From NCBI RefSeq assembly GCF_002188465.1, contig NZ_NINW01000058.1, forward strand, positions 62,001 to 126,000: DNA of 64,000 nucleotides. Reading direction: 5' to 3'. The notes under the pieces were generated by a model, which saw only the letters and a list, made by a program, of their open reading frames with translations, was not told where the DNA came from and did not search any database. Made by a program: the position numbers and the translations under genes. Source of the stretch: Pigmentiphaga sp. NML080357. GTDB lineage: Bacteria; Pseudomonadota; Gammaproteobacteria; Burkholderiales; Burkholderiaceae_B. Of the stretch, positions 47,585 to 57,834 are shown in pieces; the first letter of the stretch is position 1; each line of letters opens with the position of its first letter.

Positions 47585-48319
47585 ATGAAAAAGGCCCCCC
47601 AGCCCCTTCGCCTGCATGCATCCCGGCCGTTGTTCCCCGCCGGGCGGACGAAGGTCCGGACGGCTGGACGCAAACTGGCGGTCATCGTGGGATTCGCCAC
47701 GCTGGCTGGCTGCGCCACCCAATCCCCCACGCCCGGCGGCGGCGCCACCATGGCCGGCGTGCCGGACACCGCCGGCAAACGCACGGCTCGCTACAGCCTG
47801 CCCACGCACCCCATTCCCTCCTGGCGCGACGGCCTCGTCACCCCGCCCCGCGCCGAGACGCCGGCGGATCCGGAGAAAATCCTTTCGGGGGAATGGCAGG
47901 ACGATCCGTCCGAGACCGACTCGGCCAATGTGGCGGAATTGGCCACCTACGCCTTGAACTATCTCGGCGTTCCCTATCGCATGGGCGGCTCCTCGCCCGA
48001 GGCGGGCTTCGATTGCAGCGGACTGGTCGGCTATGTCAGCCGCGAAGTCCTGGGCCTGCAACTGCCGCGCCGGGCCGAGGAAATGAGTCGCATAGGCGAG
48101 CCGGTCAAGATAAGCGAACTGCAGCCGGGCGACCTGGTGTTCTACAACACCCTGCGCCGCAAGTTCTCGCACGTGGGCATCTATCTGGGCGACGGCCGCT
48201 TCGTGCACTCGCCCTCTTCCGGCGGCGTGGTCCGCATCGAAAGCATGGACCTGGCGTACTGGAAGAAGCGCTTCAATGGCGCGCGGCGCCTGGCTTCCGC
48301 CGAATCAGCTTCACGGTGA
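47585..48319 (+). CDS. NlpC/P60 family lipoprotein, peptidoglycan endopeptidase
   Basis: Lipoprotein of 244 aa. The signal peptide ends at lipobox LAGC (Cys43), after a rather long polar n-region, then a Pro-rich linker and a C-terminal NlpC/P60 domain from about residue 115. Catalytic residues are visible: Cys144 in GFDCSGLVGYVSREVLG, His196 in FSHVGIYLGDGRFVH and His208 as the third polar residue. Such enzymes cut D-Glu-mDAP crosslinks of peptidoglycan in the periplasm (Spr/MepS type). Its last 47 nt overlap the convergent DUF2325 gene. Confidence 0.92.
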   Translation: MKKAPQPLRLHASRPLFPAGRTKVRTAGRKLAVIVGFATLAGCATQSPTPGGGATMAGVPDTAGKRTARYSLPTHPIPSWRDGLVTPPRAETPADPEKILSGEWQDDPSETDSANVAELATYALNYLGVPYRMGGSSPEAGFDCSGLVGYVSREVLGLQLPRRAEEMSRIGEPVKISELQPGDLVFYNTLRRKFSHVGIYLGDGRFVHSPSSGGVVRIESMDLAYWKKRFNGARRLASAESASR

Positions 48320-48656
48320 CCTCTTCCGCCTCCCGCGCGCACGCCTCTCCGGCCTGGGCGCCGCACAGTCCACAGTTCTGAAGGGCTTGCTGCATCGAGC
48401 ATACCGAGCGGCGGCAAGCGACGACCTGTATGCCGGAGCGCTGCGCAGCCTGCCTGAACGCTTTCATGACGTTGTGGCCGAGGAAATCGGTCAGCAGGAT
48501 CAGCAACTCCGTTCCCGACGGCAGCTGCAGCGTTTTTTTCTGATGCGCCGGATCGCGGCCACTGATGTGATGCGTGATGGCGATGTTGTGCCCCTTCAGC
48601 AGGTCGGGAATGTTGCCTAGCCGGTCGGCCCCGACGACGACTGCGCTGACTGCCAT
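48273..48656 (-). CDS. DUF2325 domain-containing protein
   Basis: Cytoplasmic protein of 127 aa. The N-terminal AVVVGADRLGNIPDLLKGHNIAITHHISGRDPAHQ and the segment LLILLTDFLGHNVMKAFRQAAQRSGIQVVACRRSVCSM match DUF2325. The C-terminal part adds a cysteine cluster (CRRSVC, CGLCGAQAGEAC) that could hold a metal or FeS centre. ATG 48656 has GGAG 8 nt upstream; the in-frame ATG at 48671 is less well placed. Two Fur-box-like sequences lie just upstream, so expression is probably iron-repressed. Confidence 0.85.
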   Translation of the reverse strand: MAVSAVVVGADRLGNIPDLLKGHNIAITHHISGRDPAHQKKTLQLPSGTELLILLTDFLGHNVMKAFRQAAQRSGIQVVACRRSVCSMQQALQNCGLCGAQAGEACAREAEEVTVKLIRRKPGAARH

Positions 48657-48684
48657 GGTGATCTCCGTCATGTCGAATACATCG

Positions 48685-48703
48685 CCAAATGATAATCATT
48701 CTC
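48685..48703 (-). promoter_or_regulatory. Fur box upstream of the DUF2325 gene
   Basis: The 19-nt site centred on AATGATAATCATT matches 15 of 19 positions of the classical Fur consensus GATAATGATAATCATTATC. It lies 29 nt before the DUF2325 start, where it would cover the promoter. Confidence 0.8.
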
Positions 48704-48720
48704 GTTATAGAGTCAACAAG

Positions 48721-48739
48721 AATGAGATGGATTCTCATT
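48721..48739 (-). promoter_or_regulatory. Second Fur-like inverted repeat
   Basis: AATGAGA-TGGAT-TCTCATT is a 19-nt dyad with the NATGAGAA-type half-sites seen at Fur targets, 17 nt upstream of the first box. Two tandem sites would give tight iron repression of the DUF2325 gene. Confidence 0.6.
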
Positions 48740-48833
48740 TGATTAAACTAATCGACATCGCCCCGGAGATAGGGAACTCAAATGCATGCGGACGGGCCCC
48801 CTGCCCGTCCGTGCCATTGCGAGCAAAGGAAGG

Positions 48834-49781
48834 TCAGCCCTGCTCGGCCGGCTTGATGGCATTCTGCACCACCTCGCGGGTCAGGTTGGGCGCGAGCAGC
48901 TCGACGAAGGTATAGACATAGTCGCGCAGGAAGGTGCCGGACTTCATGCCGATGCGGCTGGTATGCATGCCGAACAACCGGCCCACGGGCAGCCCGACCA
49001 GCCCGCTGTCGCGCTTGGGATCGTAGGCCACGCCCGCGATGATGCCCACGCCCAGCCCCAGCTCCACGTACGTCTTGATGACGTCGGCGTCGATGGCCTC
49101 GAGCACGAAATCGGGATGGACTTCCTGCGAGCTGAAGGCCTGGTCGATGGCTCCCCGGCCCGCGAATGCGCGGTCGTAGGTGATAATGGGATACTGCGCG
49201 AGCTGCTCCAGCGTCAGCTTCTTGGCCTGGGAGGACGTGAGTTGCGCCAGCGGATGCTCCGGCGTGACTACCACCACGTGTTCCCAGGTATAGCATGGCA
49301 GCGTCACCATGCCGGGCGTCAGCGCCAGCGCCTCGGTCGCCACGGCCAGATCGGCCTGCTCGTTGAGCACCATGTCGGCCAGCTGGCCGGGGCTGCCCTG
49401 GATCAGCGACAAATGGACCTTGGGGAACAGCTTGCGGAACGCGGGAATCACCTGCGGCAGCGCATAGCGCGCCTGGGTATGCGTGCAGGCGATGGTCAGC
49501 CCGCCCTCGTCGCGCCGCGCGTATTCATCGCTGACCTTCTTGAGATTGTCCACCTCGCGCATGATGCGGTCGACGATCTGCGACACGGCCAGGCCGGGCT
49601 TGGTCAGGCCCTTGATGCGCTTGCCGTGGCGTTCGAAGATCTTCACGCCCAATTCGTCTTCCAGCTCGATAATGGCCTTGGAAACCCCCGGCTGCGACGT
49701 GTAGAGCATGCGCGCCGCTTCGGTCAGGTTGAAGTCGCGACGCACGGTTTCCCGGACGAATTTGAATTGCTGCAGGTTCAT
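48834..49781 (-). CDS. cysB: CysB-like LysR family regulator
   Basis: LysR-type regulator of 315 aa of the CysB/Cbl branch, which activates sulfur assimilation in response to N-acetylserine and sulfate status. The N-terminus MNLQQFKFVRETVRRDFNLTEAARMLYTSQPGVSKAIIELEDELG is nearly diagnostic, followed by IFERHGKRIKGLTKPG and the effector domain with ACTHTQARYALPQVIP. ATG 49781 gives exactly the family start; an in-frame GTG at 49793 would add four residues. An AT-rich gap with an inverted repeat lies upstream. Confidence 0.92.
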   Translation of the reverse strand: MNLQQFKFVRETVRRDFNLTEAARMLYTSQPGVSKAIIELEDELGVKIFERHGKRIKGLTKPGLAVSQIVDRIMREVDNLKKVSDEYARRDEGGLTIACTHTQARYALPQVIPAFRKLFPKVHLSLIQGSPGQLADMVLNEQADLAVATEALALTPGMVTLPCYTWEHVVVVTPEHPLAQLTSSQAKKLTLEQLAQYPIITYDRAFAGRGAIDQAFSSQEVHPDFVLEAIDADVIKTYVELGLGVGIIAGVAYDPKRDSGLVGLPVGRLFGMHTSRIGMKSGTFLRDYVYTFVELLAPNLTREVVQNAIKPAEQG

Positions 49782-49869
49782 GGTGCGGTTCACTATGATC
49801 GGCCATCCAACCCGCTCCAGCAGGTTCTGGCAACCGATAGATCATAATGTAATATACGACCTGCTCTTA

Positions 49870-49890
49870 ATGCTATTTAGTAATTAGCAT
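49870..49890. promoter_or_regulatory. Inverted repeat upstream of the cysB-like gene
   Basis: ATGCTA-N9-TAGCAT lies 89 nt before the cysB start within a markedly AT-rich stretch that also contains TTAAGA/TTATGA promoter-like hexamers on the minus strand. It could serve autoregulation; CysB represses its own gene in enterics. Confidence 0.35.
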
Positions 49891-49941
49891 AGTCGGTTTT
49901 TGCAGCATGGCGGCCGCACAACCGCCCGGCGCGCGGTCTCG

Positions 49942-51021
49942 TCACCCGCCCTTCGGCGCCTTCACCCTGAGCCGGAAGTACATCAGCGCCCCGGTCAGCA
50001 GCGCCACCGCGCCGTGCAAGGCCACCAGGGCGACGAAGAAATCGACCCGTCCGTTGTTCACCCATGCCTTGGCCAGGTTGACCATGTTCAGGTAGAACAA
50101 GGCCACCAGCAGCGCGATCACCACGTCGCCCGAGCGGCCGAGGCGGGGATTCACCGCCCCCAGGGGAATGGCCAGCAAAGCGAGGTTGATGGCCAGCAGC
50201 GGCATGCTGACGCGCCACAGCATCTCGCCCGCGGCGCCCGGTCCGCCATCGCGAAGCAGCTGCATGGTCGAGCGCGCCTTGGTGGAGAGATCGTCGGGCG
50301 AGACCGGGCCCTTGCTCTCCATGCGCACGCCGTATTTCTCGAAGCTCGTCAGCCGGAACTCCGGCGTGCCGGGCACGAACTCATAGCGGTGGCCCGACTC
50401 CAGGACCATGAAACGGTCGCCATTGGGCTGGTCTTCCTGCGCCCCCGCCCCGGACACCAGCACGTTGAGCCGGCCGTTCTCGATCCAGCGGGCGAATACG
50501 TTCTGGACGCGGTCGATCGTGTCGGTGGCCGACTCCACGTAGAACACGCGATCGATGCCGCTGGATTCGAGGAACTGGCCGGGGGTGACCTTGGAGACGT
50601 CGGAGCGCTGCTCGTAGCGCTGGCGATAGTCGGCGATCTGCCTTTGCGCCCACGGAGAGCCCGCGAGCGTCAGGAGGGCGACCAGCACGGCGGACGGAAT
50701 GGCAAAGCGCAGGATGGGCTTGAACCAGTCGAACAGGCTCAGGCCGCTGGAGAACCAGACCACCATTTCCGACTCGCGGTAGTTGCGCGTCACGGTAGTG
50801 AGCGCGGCGATGAACACCGATACGGCGATGATGGTCGGAAGGGCATTGATGGACGAGAACGCCGCGATGCCCATGACCACGTCGGCCCCGATGCGCCCGG
50901 CCGCCGCCTCGCCCAGCAGGCGCACCAGCAAGACGCTGATCCACACGACCACCAGCGTGGAGAAGACCACGCTGGCATGGCTGACCAATTCGTCTTTGAC
51001 GGAGCGCTGAAACAGGGACAC
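49942..51021 (-). CDS. lptF: LPS export ABC transporter permease LptF
   Basis: Inner-membrane permease of the lipopolysaccharide transport machine, 359 aa of the YjgP/YjgQ family. The N-terminal FQRSVKDELVSHASVVFSTLVVVWISVLLVRLLGEAA contains the first helix; the LptF-type TRNYRESEMVVWFSSGLSLFDWF loop, a periplasmic jellyroll and three C-terminal helices follow. The only plausible start is GTG 51021, with a weak ribosome site. It is divergent from pepA (76 nt). The partner lptG, often next door, is not present: the next gene in this direction is cysB. Confidence 0.9.
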   Translation of the reverse strand: MSLFQRSVKDELVSHASVVFSTLVVVWISVLLVRLLGEAAAGRIGADVVMGIAAFSSINALPTIIAVSVFIAALTTVTRNYRESEMVVWFSSGLSLFDWFKPILRFAIPSAVLVALLTLAGSPWAQRQIADYRQRYEQRSDVSKVTPGQFLESSGIDRVFYVESATDTIDRVQNVFARWIENGRLNVLVSGAGAQEDQPNGDRFMVLESGHRYEFVPGTPEFRLTSFEKYGVRMESKGPVSPDDLSTKARSTMQLLRDGGPGAAGEMLWRVSMPLLAINLALLAIPLGAVNPRLGRSGDVVIALLVALFYLNMVNLAKAWVNNGRVDFFVALVALHGAVALLTGALMYFRLRVKAPKGG

Positions 51022-51097
51022 GGTACTGGCCTGTGCGAGGGACCCGCATCTGCGGGATAATTGACGATCTCGCGACTACATACAGGAAGAATCGCGC

Positions 51098-52609
51098 ATG
51101 GACTTTAGCACACAGACCTCCGCCCCCGAGAAAATCAAGACCGCCGCGCTGGTGGTCGGCGTCTTCGCCGAGGGCGTGCTCACGCCGGCCGCCGATGCCG
51201 TCGATCGCGCGGCGCAGGGCGCGGTGCGCGCCGCCGTCAAGACCGACTTCAAGGGCAAGGCGGGCGAAACGCTGGTGCTGAGGTCCCTGCCCGGCGTGGC
51301 GGCCCAGCGGGTCGTGCTGGCCGGGCTGGGCCCGCAAGATGCATTCTCTCCCAAAGTGCTGGCGGCCGCCTGCCGGGCTTCGTTGTCGGTCGCCGCCGCC
51401 CTGGGCGTGGCCGAGGCCGTGTCGGCACTGGCGGCCGTACCCATGCAGGCGGCCGACGTCCGCAGCCGGGCGCGCCTTGCGGCGATCGCCGCCGGAGATG
51501 TGACGTATCGTTTCGATGCCACTTTCGGCAAGCGCGAGGCCGTGGGCCGTCCCAAGCTCGCCCGACTGGCCCTGGCGGTCGAGCGCGCCGACGCCAAGGA
51601 GGCCGAGGCCGGCCTGCGCGAAGGCAGCGCCATCGCCAGCGGCATGTCGCTCGCGCGCGACCTCGGCAACCTGCCGGGCAACGTCTGCACGCCCACTTAT
51701 CTGGGCGAGACCGCCAAGAAGCTGGGCCGCACGCACAAACTCAAGGTCGAGGTGCTGGACCGCAAGCAGATCGAGGCGCTCAAGATGGGCTCCTTCCTGT
51801 CGGTGGCGCGCGGCTCGGACGAACCGCCCAAGTTCATCGTGATGCGCTACGAAGGCGCGAGGCAGAAGCCCGCCGGCCGCGGCAAGGCGGCGGCTCCCGG
51901 CGGGCCCGTCGTGCTGGTCGGCAAGGGCATCACTTTCGATGCCGGCGGCATCTCGCTCAAGCCCGCCGCCGGCATGGACGAGATGAAATACGACATGTGC
52001 GGCGCCGCGAGCGTCTTCGGCACCCTGCGCGCCGTGGCCGAGCTGGGCCTGCCGCTGGACGTGATAGGCGTCGTGCCGACCTGCGAGAACCTGCCCAGCG
52101 GCCGCGCCAACAAGCCGGGCGACGTGGTCACCACCATGTCGGGCCAGACGGTCGAGATCCTCAACACCGATGCCGAGGGACGGCTGATCCTGTGCGATGC
52201 CCTGACCTACGTCGAACGTTTCAAGCCGGCGGCGGTGATCGACATCGCCACGCTCACCGGCGCATGCGTCACGGCCCTGGGCCACGTCAACACCGGCCTG
52301 TTCACCCATGACGACGCCCTGGCCGACACCCTGATCGGCGTGTCGCGCCAGGCGCTCGATCCGGTCTGGCGCCTGCCCCTGGACGACGAATACCAGGAAC
52401 AGCTCAAGTCCAACTTCGCCGACATGGCCAACATCGGGGGGCCGCCCGCCGGCGCCGTCACCGCCGCGTGCTTCCTGTCGCGCTTCGCCAAGGGCTATCG
52501 CTGGGCCCACCTGGACATCGCCGGCACGGCATGGCGCAGCGGCAAGGACAAGGGAGCCACGGGCCGGCCCGTGCCGCTGCTGACGCAATACCTGTTGTCC
52601 CTGAGCTGA
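51098..52609 (+). CDS. pepA: Leucyl aminopeptidase
   Basis: Cytosolic M17 aminopeptidase of 503 aa. The C-terminal catalytic domain shows the two-metal site: [32 protein letters not shown], then signature NTDAEGRL, followed by [14 protein letters not shown]. The N-terminal domain (about 170 residues) is more variable, as usual. Hexameric zinc/manganese peptidase that also has DNA-binding roles in enterics. First of a pepA-holC-DUF2486-valS series on one strand. Confidence 0.96.
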   Translation: MDFSTQTSAPEKIKTAALVVGVFAEGVLTPAADAVDRAAQGAVRAAVKTDFKGKAGETLVLRSLPGVAAQRVVLAGLGPQDAFSPKVLAAACRASLSVAAALGVAEAVSALAAVPMQAADVRSRARLAAIAAGDVTYRFDATFGKREAVGRPKLARLALAVERADAKEAEAGLREGSAIASGMSLARDLGNLPGNVCTPTYLGETAKKLGRTHKLKVEVLDRKQIEALKMGSFLSVARGSDEPPKFIVMRYEGARQKPAGRGKAAAPGGPVVLVGKGITFDAGGISLKPAAGMDEMKYDMCGAASVFGTLRAVAELGLPLDVIGVVPTCENLPSGRANKPGDVVTTMSGQTVEILNTDAEGRLILCDALTYVERFKPAAVIDIATLTGACVTALGHVNTGLFTHDDALADTLIGVSRQALDPVWRLPLDDEYQEQLKSNFADMANIGGPPAGAVTAACFLSRFAKGYRWAHLDIAGTAWRSGKDKGATGRPVPLLTQYLLSLS

Positions 52610-52622
52610 ACCCCGCCCGCCC

Positions 52623-53054
52623 ATGACGGAAATCGACTTCGCCTTCAGCGCGCCCGACCGGCTGCGCACCGCCTGCCAGATCGCCACCCGCCGCCACCAG
52701 GCGGGGCACCGGCTGGTGGTGTACTGCCGCGACAATGGCCGCCTGAACGCCTTCGACCAAATGCTCTGGGCGCTGGACGACATCTCCTTCGTTCCTCATG
52801 TGCGGATCAACGATCCGCTGGCCGCGGACACCCCCATCGTCCTCACCTCGTCCGACGCCCCCACGCCGCACCACGACTGGCTGCTGAACCTGGACGACGA
52901 CTGGCCCCCCATCTACACCCGCTTCCAGCGGGTCATCGAAGTGGTCTCGAACGATCCGGCCGACCGCGAGGCGGCAAGGGCCCGGTGGCGGTTCTACCAG
53001 GAATGCGGCCACAACATCGTGCGGCACGACGTGTCGCGCCAACAAATCCCGTAG
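52623..53054 (+). CDS. holC: DNA polymerase III subunit chi
   Basis: Clamp-loader accessory subunit of 143 aa. It links the clamp loader to single-strand-binding protein. Recognisable by the N-terminal EIDFAFSAPDRLRTACQIATRRHQAGHRLVVYC, LNAFDQMLWALDDISFVPH, LLNLDDDWPP and the C-terminal RARWRFYQECGHNIVRHD. It starts 13 nt after pepA and precedes a small DUF2486-like gene and valS; the pepA-holC-valS order is widely conserved in proteobacteria. Confidence 0.93.
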   Translation: MTEIDFAFSAPDRLRTACQIATRRHQAGHRLVVYCRDNGRLNAFDQMLWALDDISFVPHVRINDPLAADTPIVLTSSDAPTPHHDWLLNLDDDWPPIYTRFQRVIEVVSNDPADREAARARWRFYQECGHNIVRHDVSRQQIP

Positions 53055-53073
53055 GAATGCAGGGGGTACCGAC

Positions 53074-53511
53074 ATGCAATCTCCGTTCTCCCCGCGCGAC
53101 GACGCGGGCATCCCGGTCCTGACCGAAGTACTGGACATCCCGCTGCCGCCGTCCGCCCGGGCACCCCGTACCGCGCCGTCCGGCCCGGCTTCGCTCGCCG
53201 GGGAAGCAGGCCCCGCGGCCATGGCCCCCACCGGGCCTCACCCGGCGGCGCCCCGCGGACCGGACCTGGAAACGCAAATCGAGACCTTGCGCACGACCAT
53301 CCTGCAAGACCTGCTCGACCGCGTCGATCCGCTGCTCAAGACCCGCATGCGGGCGGCGCTCGAGGTCGCGGCCGCCCGTGCGCTCGGCGACATCGCCGAC
53401 CACCTGCGCGAGGAACTCGGACGCATGGTGGACGAAGCCGTACAGAAAGAACTGATCCGCCGCGAGGCCGCCGACATCCAGGCCCGCAGCCGCCCCCGGA
53501 CCGAGGAATAG
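53074..53511 (+). CDS. DUF2486-like hypothetical protein
   Basis: Protein of 145 aa found between holC and valS. The N-terminus has the short conserved motif GIPVLTEVLDIPLP, followed by an Ala/Pro-rich disordered stretch (about 28-65) and a C-terminal amphipathic helical region ending in a charged tail. This layout matches DUF2486, a small family of betaproteobacteria seen at this locus. No catalytic motif; the C-terminal half could form a coiled coil. The gene starts 19 nt after holC. Confidence 0.75.
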   Translation: MQSPFSPRDDAGIPVLTEVLDIPLPPSARAPRTAPSGPASLAGEAGPAAMAPTGPHPAAPRGPDLETQIETLRTTILQDLLDRVDPLLKTRMRAALEVAAARALGDIADHLREELGRMVDEAVQKELIRREAADIQARSRPRTEE

Positions 53512-53658
53512 GCCTGCGCTGCCGCGCGGGCCTCCCCCCGCGAGCCGCGGAAGCCGGTCAGTCATCGGGCGCCTGGTTGCGCAATCCACTAAAATCACAG
53601 GTTTACCGCCCGCGGCCGCCATGCCGGGCGGCATATTCGACGTATTTCCGGAATTCCG

Positions 53659-56508
53659 ATGACCCAAGCCTCCTCCCAGACTCAAAACGAGACCGACGAA
53701 CTGCCCAAGAGCTTCGAGCCGGCCGCCATCGAGGCGCGCTGGTATCCGCTGTGGGAACAGCGGGGGGATTTCAAGGCCGGGGTACACGTGGAAGGCCCCC
53801 GCAACGGCGAGACCTTCGTCATCCAGTTGCCGCCGCCCAACGTAACCGGCACGCTGCACATGGGCCATGCCTTCAACCAGACCATCATGGACGGCCTGAC
53901 GCGCTATCACCGCATGCGCGGATTCGACACGGCCTGGGTACCCGGCACCGATCACGCCGGCATCGCCACGCAGATCGTGGTCGAGCGCCAGCTCGATGCG
54001 CAGAAGGTCAGCCGCCACGACCTGGGCCGCGACAAATTCGTCGAGAAAGTCTGGGAATGGAAGCAGCAGTCGGGCGGAACCATCACCGGCCAGATGCGCC
54101 GGCTGGGCACCTCGCCCGACTGGACGCGCGAATACTTCACGATGAACGAAGACATGTCGCGCGGCGTGGCGGAAGTCTTCACCCGGCTTTATGAACAAGG
54201 CCTGATCTACCGCGGCAAGCGGCTGGTCAACTGGGATCCCAAGCTGCTGACCGCCGTCAGCGACCTGGAAGTGATCAGCGAGGAAGAAGACGGCCACCTG
54301 TGGCACATCCGCTATCCGGTGGAAGGCAGCGGCACCGCCATCACCGTGGCCACGACCCGGCCCGAGACCATGCTGGGCGACGTCGCCGTGATGGTGCACC
54401 CCGAGGACGAACGCTACCAGGCCCTGATCGGCAAGCAAGTCCGGCTGCCGCTCACCGGCCGCCTCATCCCGGTCATCGCCGACGACTATGTCGACCGCGA
54501 ATTCGGCACGGGCGCGGTCAAGGTCACGCCGGCGCACGACTTCAACGACTACGCGGTGGGCCAGCGCCACGGCCTGCCCATGATCTCGGTATTGACGCTG
54601 GACGGCCGCATCAACGACGAAGCGCCCGAAGCCTACCGCGGCCTGGACCGCTTCGAGGCCCGCGCCCGCATCGTGGCCGACCTCGAGGCCCAGGGCCTGC
54701 TGGCCGAGGTCAAGAAGCACAAGCTCATGGTGCCGCGCGGCGACCGCACCAACGCCATCATCGAGCCCATGCTGACCGACCAGTGGTTCGTCGCGATGAG
54801 CAAGCCCGCCCCCGAAGGCACGTACCATCCCGGCAAGTCGATCACCGACGTGGCGCTGGAGGTGGTGGCCGACGGCCGGGTGAAGTTCTATCCCGAGAAC
54901 TGGGCCACGACCTACAACCAGTGGCTCAACAACATCCAGGACTGGTGCATTTCGCGCCAGTTGTGGTGGGGCCACCAGATTCCCGCGTGGTACGCCGACG
55001 ACGGCCGCATTTTCGTGGCCAGGAACGAGCAGGAAGCGCGCGACAAGGCCTCGGCCGCCGGCTACACCGGCACGCTCACGCGCGACCCGGACGTGCTGGA
55101 CACCTGGTTCTCGTCGGCACTGGTGCCGTTCACCACGCTGGGCTGGCCCGAGCAGACGCCCGACCTGGCGCGCTACCTGCCCTCGTCGGTGCTGGTCACC
55201 GGCTTCGACATCATCTTCTTCTGGGTCGCCAGGATGGTCATGATGACCACCCACTTCACCGGCCAGGTCCCGTTCAGGCACGTCTACATGCACGGCCTGA
55301 TCCGCGATGCCGAGGGCCAGAAGATGAGCAAATCCAAGGGCAACACCCTGGATCCCGTCGACCTGATCGACGGCATCGGCCTGGACGACCTCCTGGCCAA
55401 ACGCACCACCGGCCTCATGAATCCCAAGCAGGCCGAAAGCATCGCCAAGAAGACGCGCAAGGAATTCCCCGAGGGCATCCCGGCATTCGGCGCCGACGCG
55501 CTGCGCTTCACGATGGCCGCCTATGCCACGCTGGGCCGCAACATCAACTTCGATCTCAAGCGCTGCGAAGGCTACCGCAACTTCTGCAACAAGCTCTGGA
55601 ACGCCACGCGCTTCGTGCTGATGAACGTGGAAGGCAAGGACTGCGGCGTCGAGCCAGGCGCCAGGGTCGAACTGTCGGTGTTCGACAAGTGGATCGTCAG
55701 CCAGCTCCAGCGCACCGAGGCCGAGGTCGCCAAGGGCTTCGAAGACTACCGCTTCGACAACATCTCCACCGCGCTCTACCGCTTCGTCTGGGACGAATAC
55801 TGCGACTGGTACCTGGAATTGGCGAAGGTCCAGCTGCAGACGGGCGGCGAGGCCCAGCAGCGTGGCACTCGCCAGACGCTGATCCGCGTGCTGGAAACCG
55901 TGCTGCGGCTCGCCCACCCGATCATCCCCTTCATCACCGAGGAGCTGTGGCAGAAAGTCTCGGTGGCGGCCGGCAAGCGCCGCGCCGACCAGTCCACCAG
56001 CGTGGGCGTGCAACCCTACCCCGCCGCCCAGCCCGAGAAGATCGACGAAGCGGCCGAGGCTGCCATGGCGGAGCTCAAGGCGCAGGTCGATGCCGTCCGC
56101 GCCCTGCGCGGCGAAATGAACGTGCCGCCCTCGCAAAAGGCGCCGCTCAACGCCACCGGCAACCGCGCCACGCTGGAGCGCAACGCGCCCTATCTCGCCG
56201 CGCTGGCGCGGCTGACCGAGGTCAAGGTGGTCGACACGCTGCCCGACGTCGTCGGCGCGCCGGTGCAGGTCGTCGGCGACGCCCGCCTGATGCTGCATAT
56301 CGAGGTCGACGTGGCGGCCGAGAAAGTGCGCCTGGACAAGGAAATCGCCCGGCTGGAGGGCGAAATCGCCAAGGCCAACGGCAAGCTCGGCAATGCCAGC
56401 TTCGTCGATCGCGCCCCGGCCGCAGTGGTGGAGCAGGAGAAGGCTCGCCTGGCGCAATTCAGCGACACCCTGGGCAAGATCCGCGAGCAGCGGGCCAAGT
56501 TGGGCTAA
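53659..56508 (+). CDS. valS: Valine--tRNA ligase
   Basis: Class I aminoacyl-tRNA synthetase of 949 aa. HIGH motif in [14 protein letters not shown] (HMGH at 67-70), the editing domain with [24 protein letters not shown] in [17 protein letters not shown], the anticodon-binding domain, and a C-terminal coiled-coil arm ([21 protein letters not shown]). ATG 53659 gives the usual N-terminus. It lies 147 nt after the DUF2486 gene; no T-box-like leader is seen. Confidence 0.97.
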   Translation: MTQASSQTQNETDELPKSFEPAAIEARWYPLWEQRGDFKAGVHVEGPRNGETFVIQLPPPNVTGTLHMGHAFNQTIMDGLTRYHRMRGFDTAWVPGTDHAGIATQIVVERQLDAQKVSRHDLGRDKFVEKVWEWKQQSGGTITGQMRRLGTSPDWTREYFTMNEDMSRGVAEVFTRLYEQGLIYRGKRLVNWDPKLLTAVSDLEVISEEEDGHLWHIRYPVEGSGTAITVATTRPETMLGDVAVMVHPEDERYQALIGKQVRLPLTGRLIPVIADDYVDREFGTGAVKVTPAHDFNDYAVGQRHGLPMISVLTLDGRINDEAPEAYRGLDRFEARARIVADLEAQGLLAEVKKHKLMVPRGDRTNAIIEPMLTDQWFVAMSKPAPEGTYHPGKSITDVALEVVADGRVKFYPENWATTYNQWLNNIQDWCISRQLWWGHQIPAWYADDGRIFVARNEQEARDKASAAGYTGTLTRDPDVLDTWFSSALVPFTTLGWPEQTPDLARYLPSSVLVTGFDIIFFWVARMVMMTTHFTGQVPFRHVYMHGLIRDAEGQKMSKSKGNTLDPVDLIDGIGLDDLLAKRTTGLMNPKQAESIAKKTRKEFPEGIPAFGADALRFTMAAYATLGRNINFDLKRCEGYRNFCNKLWNATRFVLMNVEGKDCGVEPGARVELSVFDKWIVSQLQRTEAEVAKGFEDYRFDNISTALYRFVWDEYCDWYLELAKVQLQTGGEAQQRGTRQTLIRVLETVLRLAHPIIPFITEELWQKVSVAAGKRRADQSTSVGVQPYPAAQPEKIDEAAEAAMAELKAQVDAVRALRGEMNVPPSQKAPLNATGNRATLERNAPYLAALARLTEVKVVDTLPDVVGAPVQVVGDARLMLHIEVDVAAEKVRLDKEIARLEGEIAKANGKLGNASFVDRAPAAVVEQEKARLAQFSDTLGKIREQRAKLG

Positions 56509-56586
56509 CTGCGGGCTCCGCAGGCGAGGAGCGGCCAGTGGGTCGCCCCCAAATCGGCAGCGCTCGACTCCGCGCCCGGAGCCGGC

Positions 56587-57714
56587 CTACCGCCTCGTCG
56601 TCAGGTGCGCGGCATCCTGCGCCGGCCGCAACGCAGTGCCGAAGCGATCATGGATGAATCCCGCCACCTTCTCCCCCCACAGCCGATGTCCGGCCGCCGT
56701 CGGGTGCATGGAGTCCGCGAACAGGTAGTGCCGGTCGGCATCGGGCTCCACCAGCGTGTCGCGGGCGCATAGCAGCGCATCGACCTCGCCCTGCGCCGCA
56801 TCCGGGCTCCGGCAGGCGGGCTTGTCGGTCACGGTCAGGCCCGCGGCGGCCGGATCGTCCACCACATCGTCGATGAAGCCGGCCAAGTCGAACACCTGCA
56901 CGTTGGTGCCCGCCAGGCCCGAAGCCACGAGTTCGTTGTAGCCCTCCGACACTTCGGTGGCCAGGTCCTCCAGCTCGGTATTGCGGATGAAAGGCAGCAT
57001 GCCCAGGTCCGGGAGGTTGACGTAGACGATACGTTTTGCTCCCGCAGCGGCCAGGCGCTTGAGCTGCGTCACCATGGCTGCGGCCTTGGCCCTGACCAGC
57101 TCTTCCATCAGATCGTCGGCCGCGGAAGCCGATTCGGGGTCGCCGCCGGCCAGGTTCTGGAAAGCGTCCAGGAAATCGTTGCCGCCGCCTTGGACCAGCA
57201 CCAATTCGGTGCCGTCGAAGCCCTTGTGCGCGGCCAGGTAACGATCGATCTGCGTCTTGATGGAAATCGCGGTCGCCCCTTGCAGGCTTTCGTCCGGAAG
57301 CTGCGCGCCTTCCGCTGGAACCGGCTCGCCATCGACGTCGATATGCGCGCCGCCCTGCGCGTAGCCGGTGCCGTCCAGCTCCACGATGCGGCCGCCATGG
57401 CCGCGCGGCCCGAAGTCGACCTGCTGGTTGGGCTTGACCGCCAATCCCAGTTCGTCGGCCACGACTTCCACCCATACCTCGCCGGGCTTGGTCGTAAAAC
57501 GCTGGCCCGTGGCACTGCGCGCAGCGGGATCGGGATGGACGGCCGCCGGATTGTAGGTGCCGACATCGCTGAGGCTGTCGCCGAACGAGACGATGGAGCG
57601 TACGGGCCCCGTCACCACCGGGCGCGTGCCGCGCTCGCGCACCGCGATCGCGGCGATGCCGCACACGATGAGCAGCGCCAGGACCGAAAGCCAACGCAAT
57701 GACGGTAGCCGCAT
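56587..57714 (-). CDS. SGNH/GDSL-type esterase, exported
   Basis: GDSL esterase/lipase of 375 aa. An N-terminal membrane-spanning signal (residues 7-25) is followed by block I SIVSFGDSLSDVGTYNP (nucleophile Ser), block III VLVQGGGNDFLDAF, and the C-terminal block V with Asp and His in LFADSMHPTAAGH. It is probably secreted or membrane-anchored in the periplasm and hydrolyses esters; substrate unknown. The start at 57714 has AAGGTG upstream and begins the hydrophobic signal; an upstream extension is not supported. Converges on valS. Confidence 0.9.
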   Translation of the reverse strand: MRLPSLRWLSVLALLIVCGIAAIAVRERGTRPVVTGPVRSIVSFGDSLSDVGTYNPAAVHPDPAARSATGQRFTTKPGEVWVEVVADELGLAVKPNQQVDFGPRGHGGRIVELDGTGYAQGGAHIDVDGEPVPAEGAQLPDESLQGATAISIKTQIDRYLAAHKGFDGTELVLVQGGGNDFLDAFQNLAGGDPESASAADDLMEELVRAKAAAMVTQLKRLAAAGAKRIVYVNLPDLGMLPFIRNTELEDLATEVSEGYNELVASGLAGTNVQVFDLAGFIDDVVDDPAAAGLTVTDKPACRSPDAAQGEVDALLCARDTLVEPDADRHYLFADSMHPTAAGHRLWGEKVAGFIHDRFGTALRPAQDAAHLTTRR

Positions 57715-57834
57715 GGGTACACCTTGGGGACGGGAAGAGACGCGCGCCGGCGGCCGGCCGGCCGGCTGCGGTATGACACGACTCGCGGCGACAGGTTCAG
57801 CGACTGCCGGCACCGAGCGGTGGCGGCCGCTTCC

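Noticed and set aside
53512-53658. A T-box or leader attenuator before valS, and likewise before alaS (60716-60920).
   Set aside because: No T-box core, antiterminator or leader peptide rich in Val or Ala could be found.
52933-56457. A continuous open frame of over 1100 codons on the minus strand opposite valS.
   Set aside because: It mirrors the strong third-position GC bias of valS and has no ribosome site or family resemblance; valS is certain.
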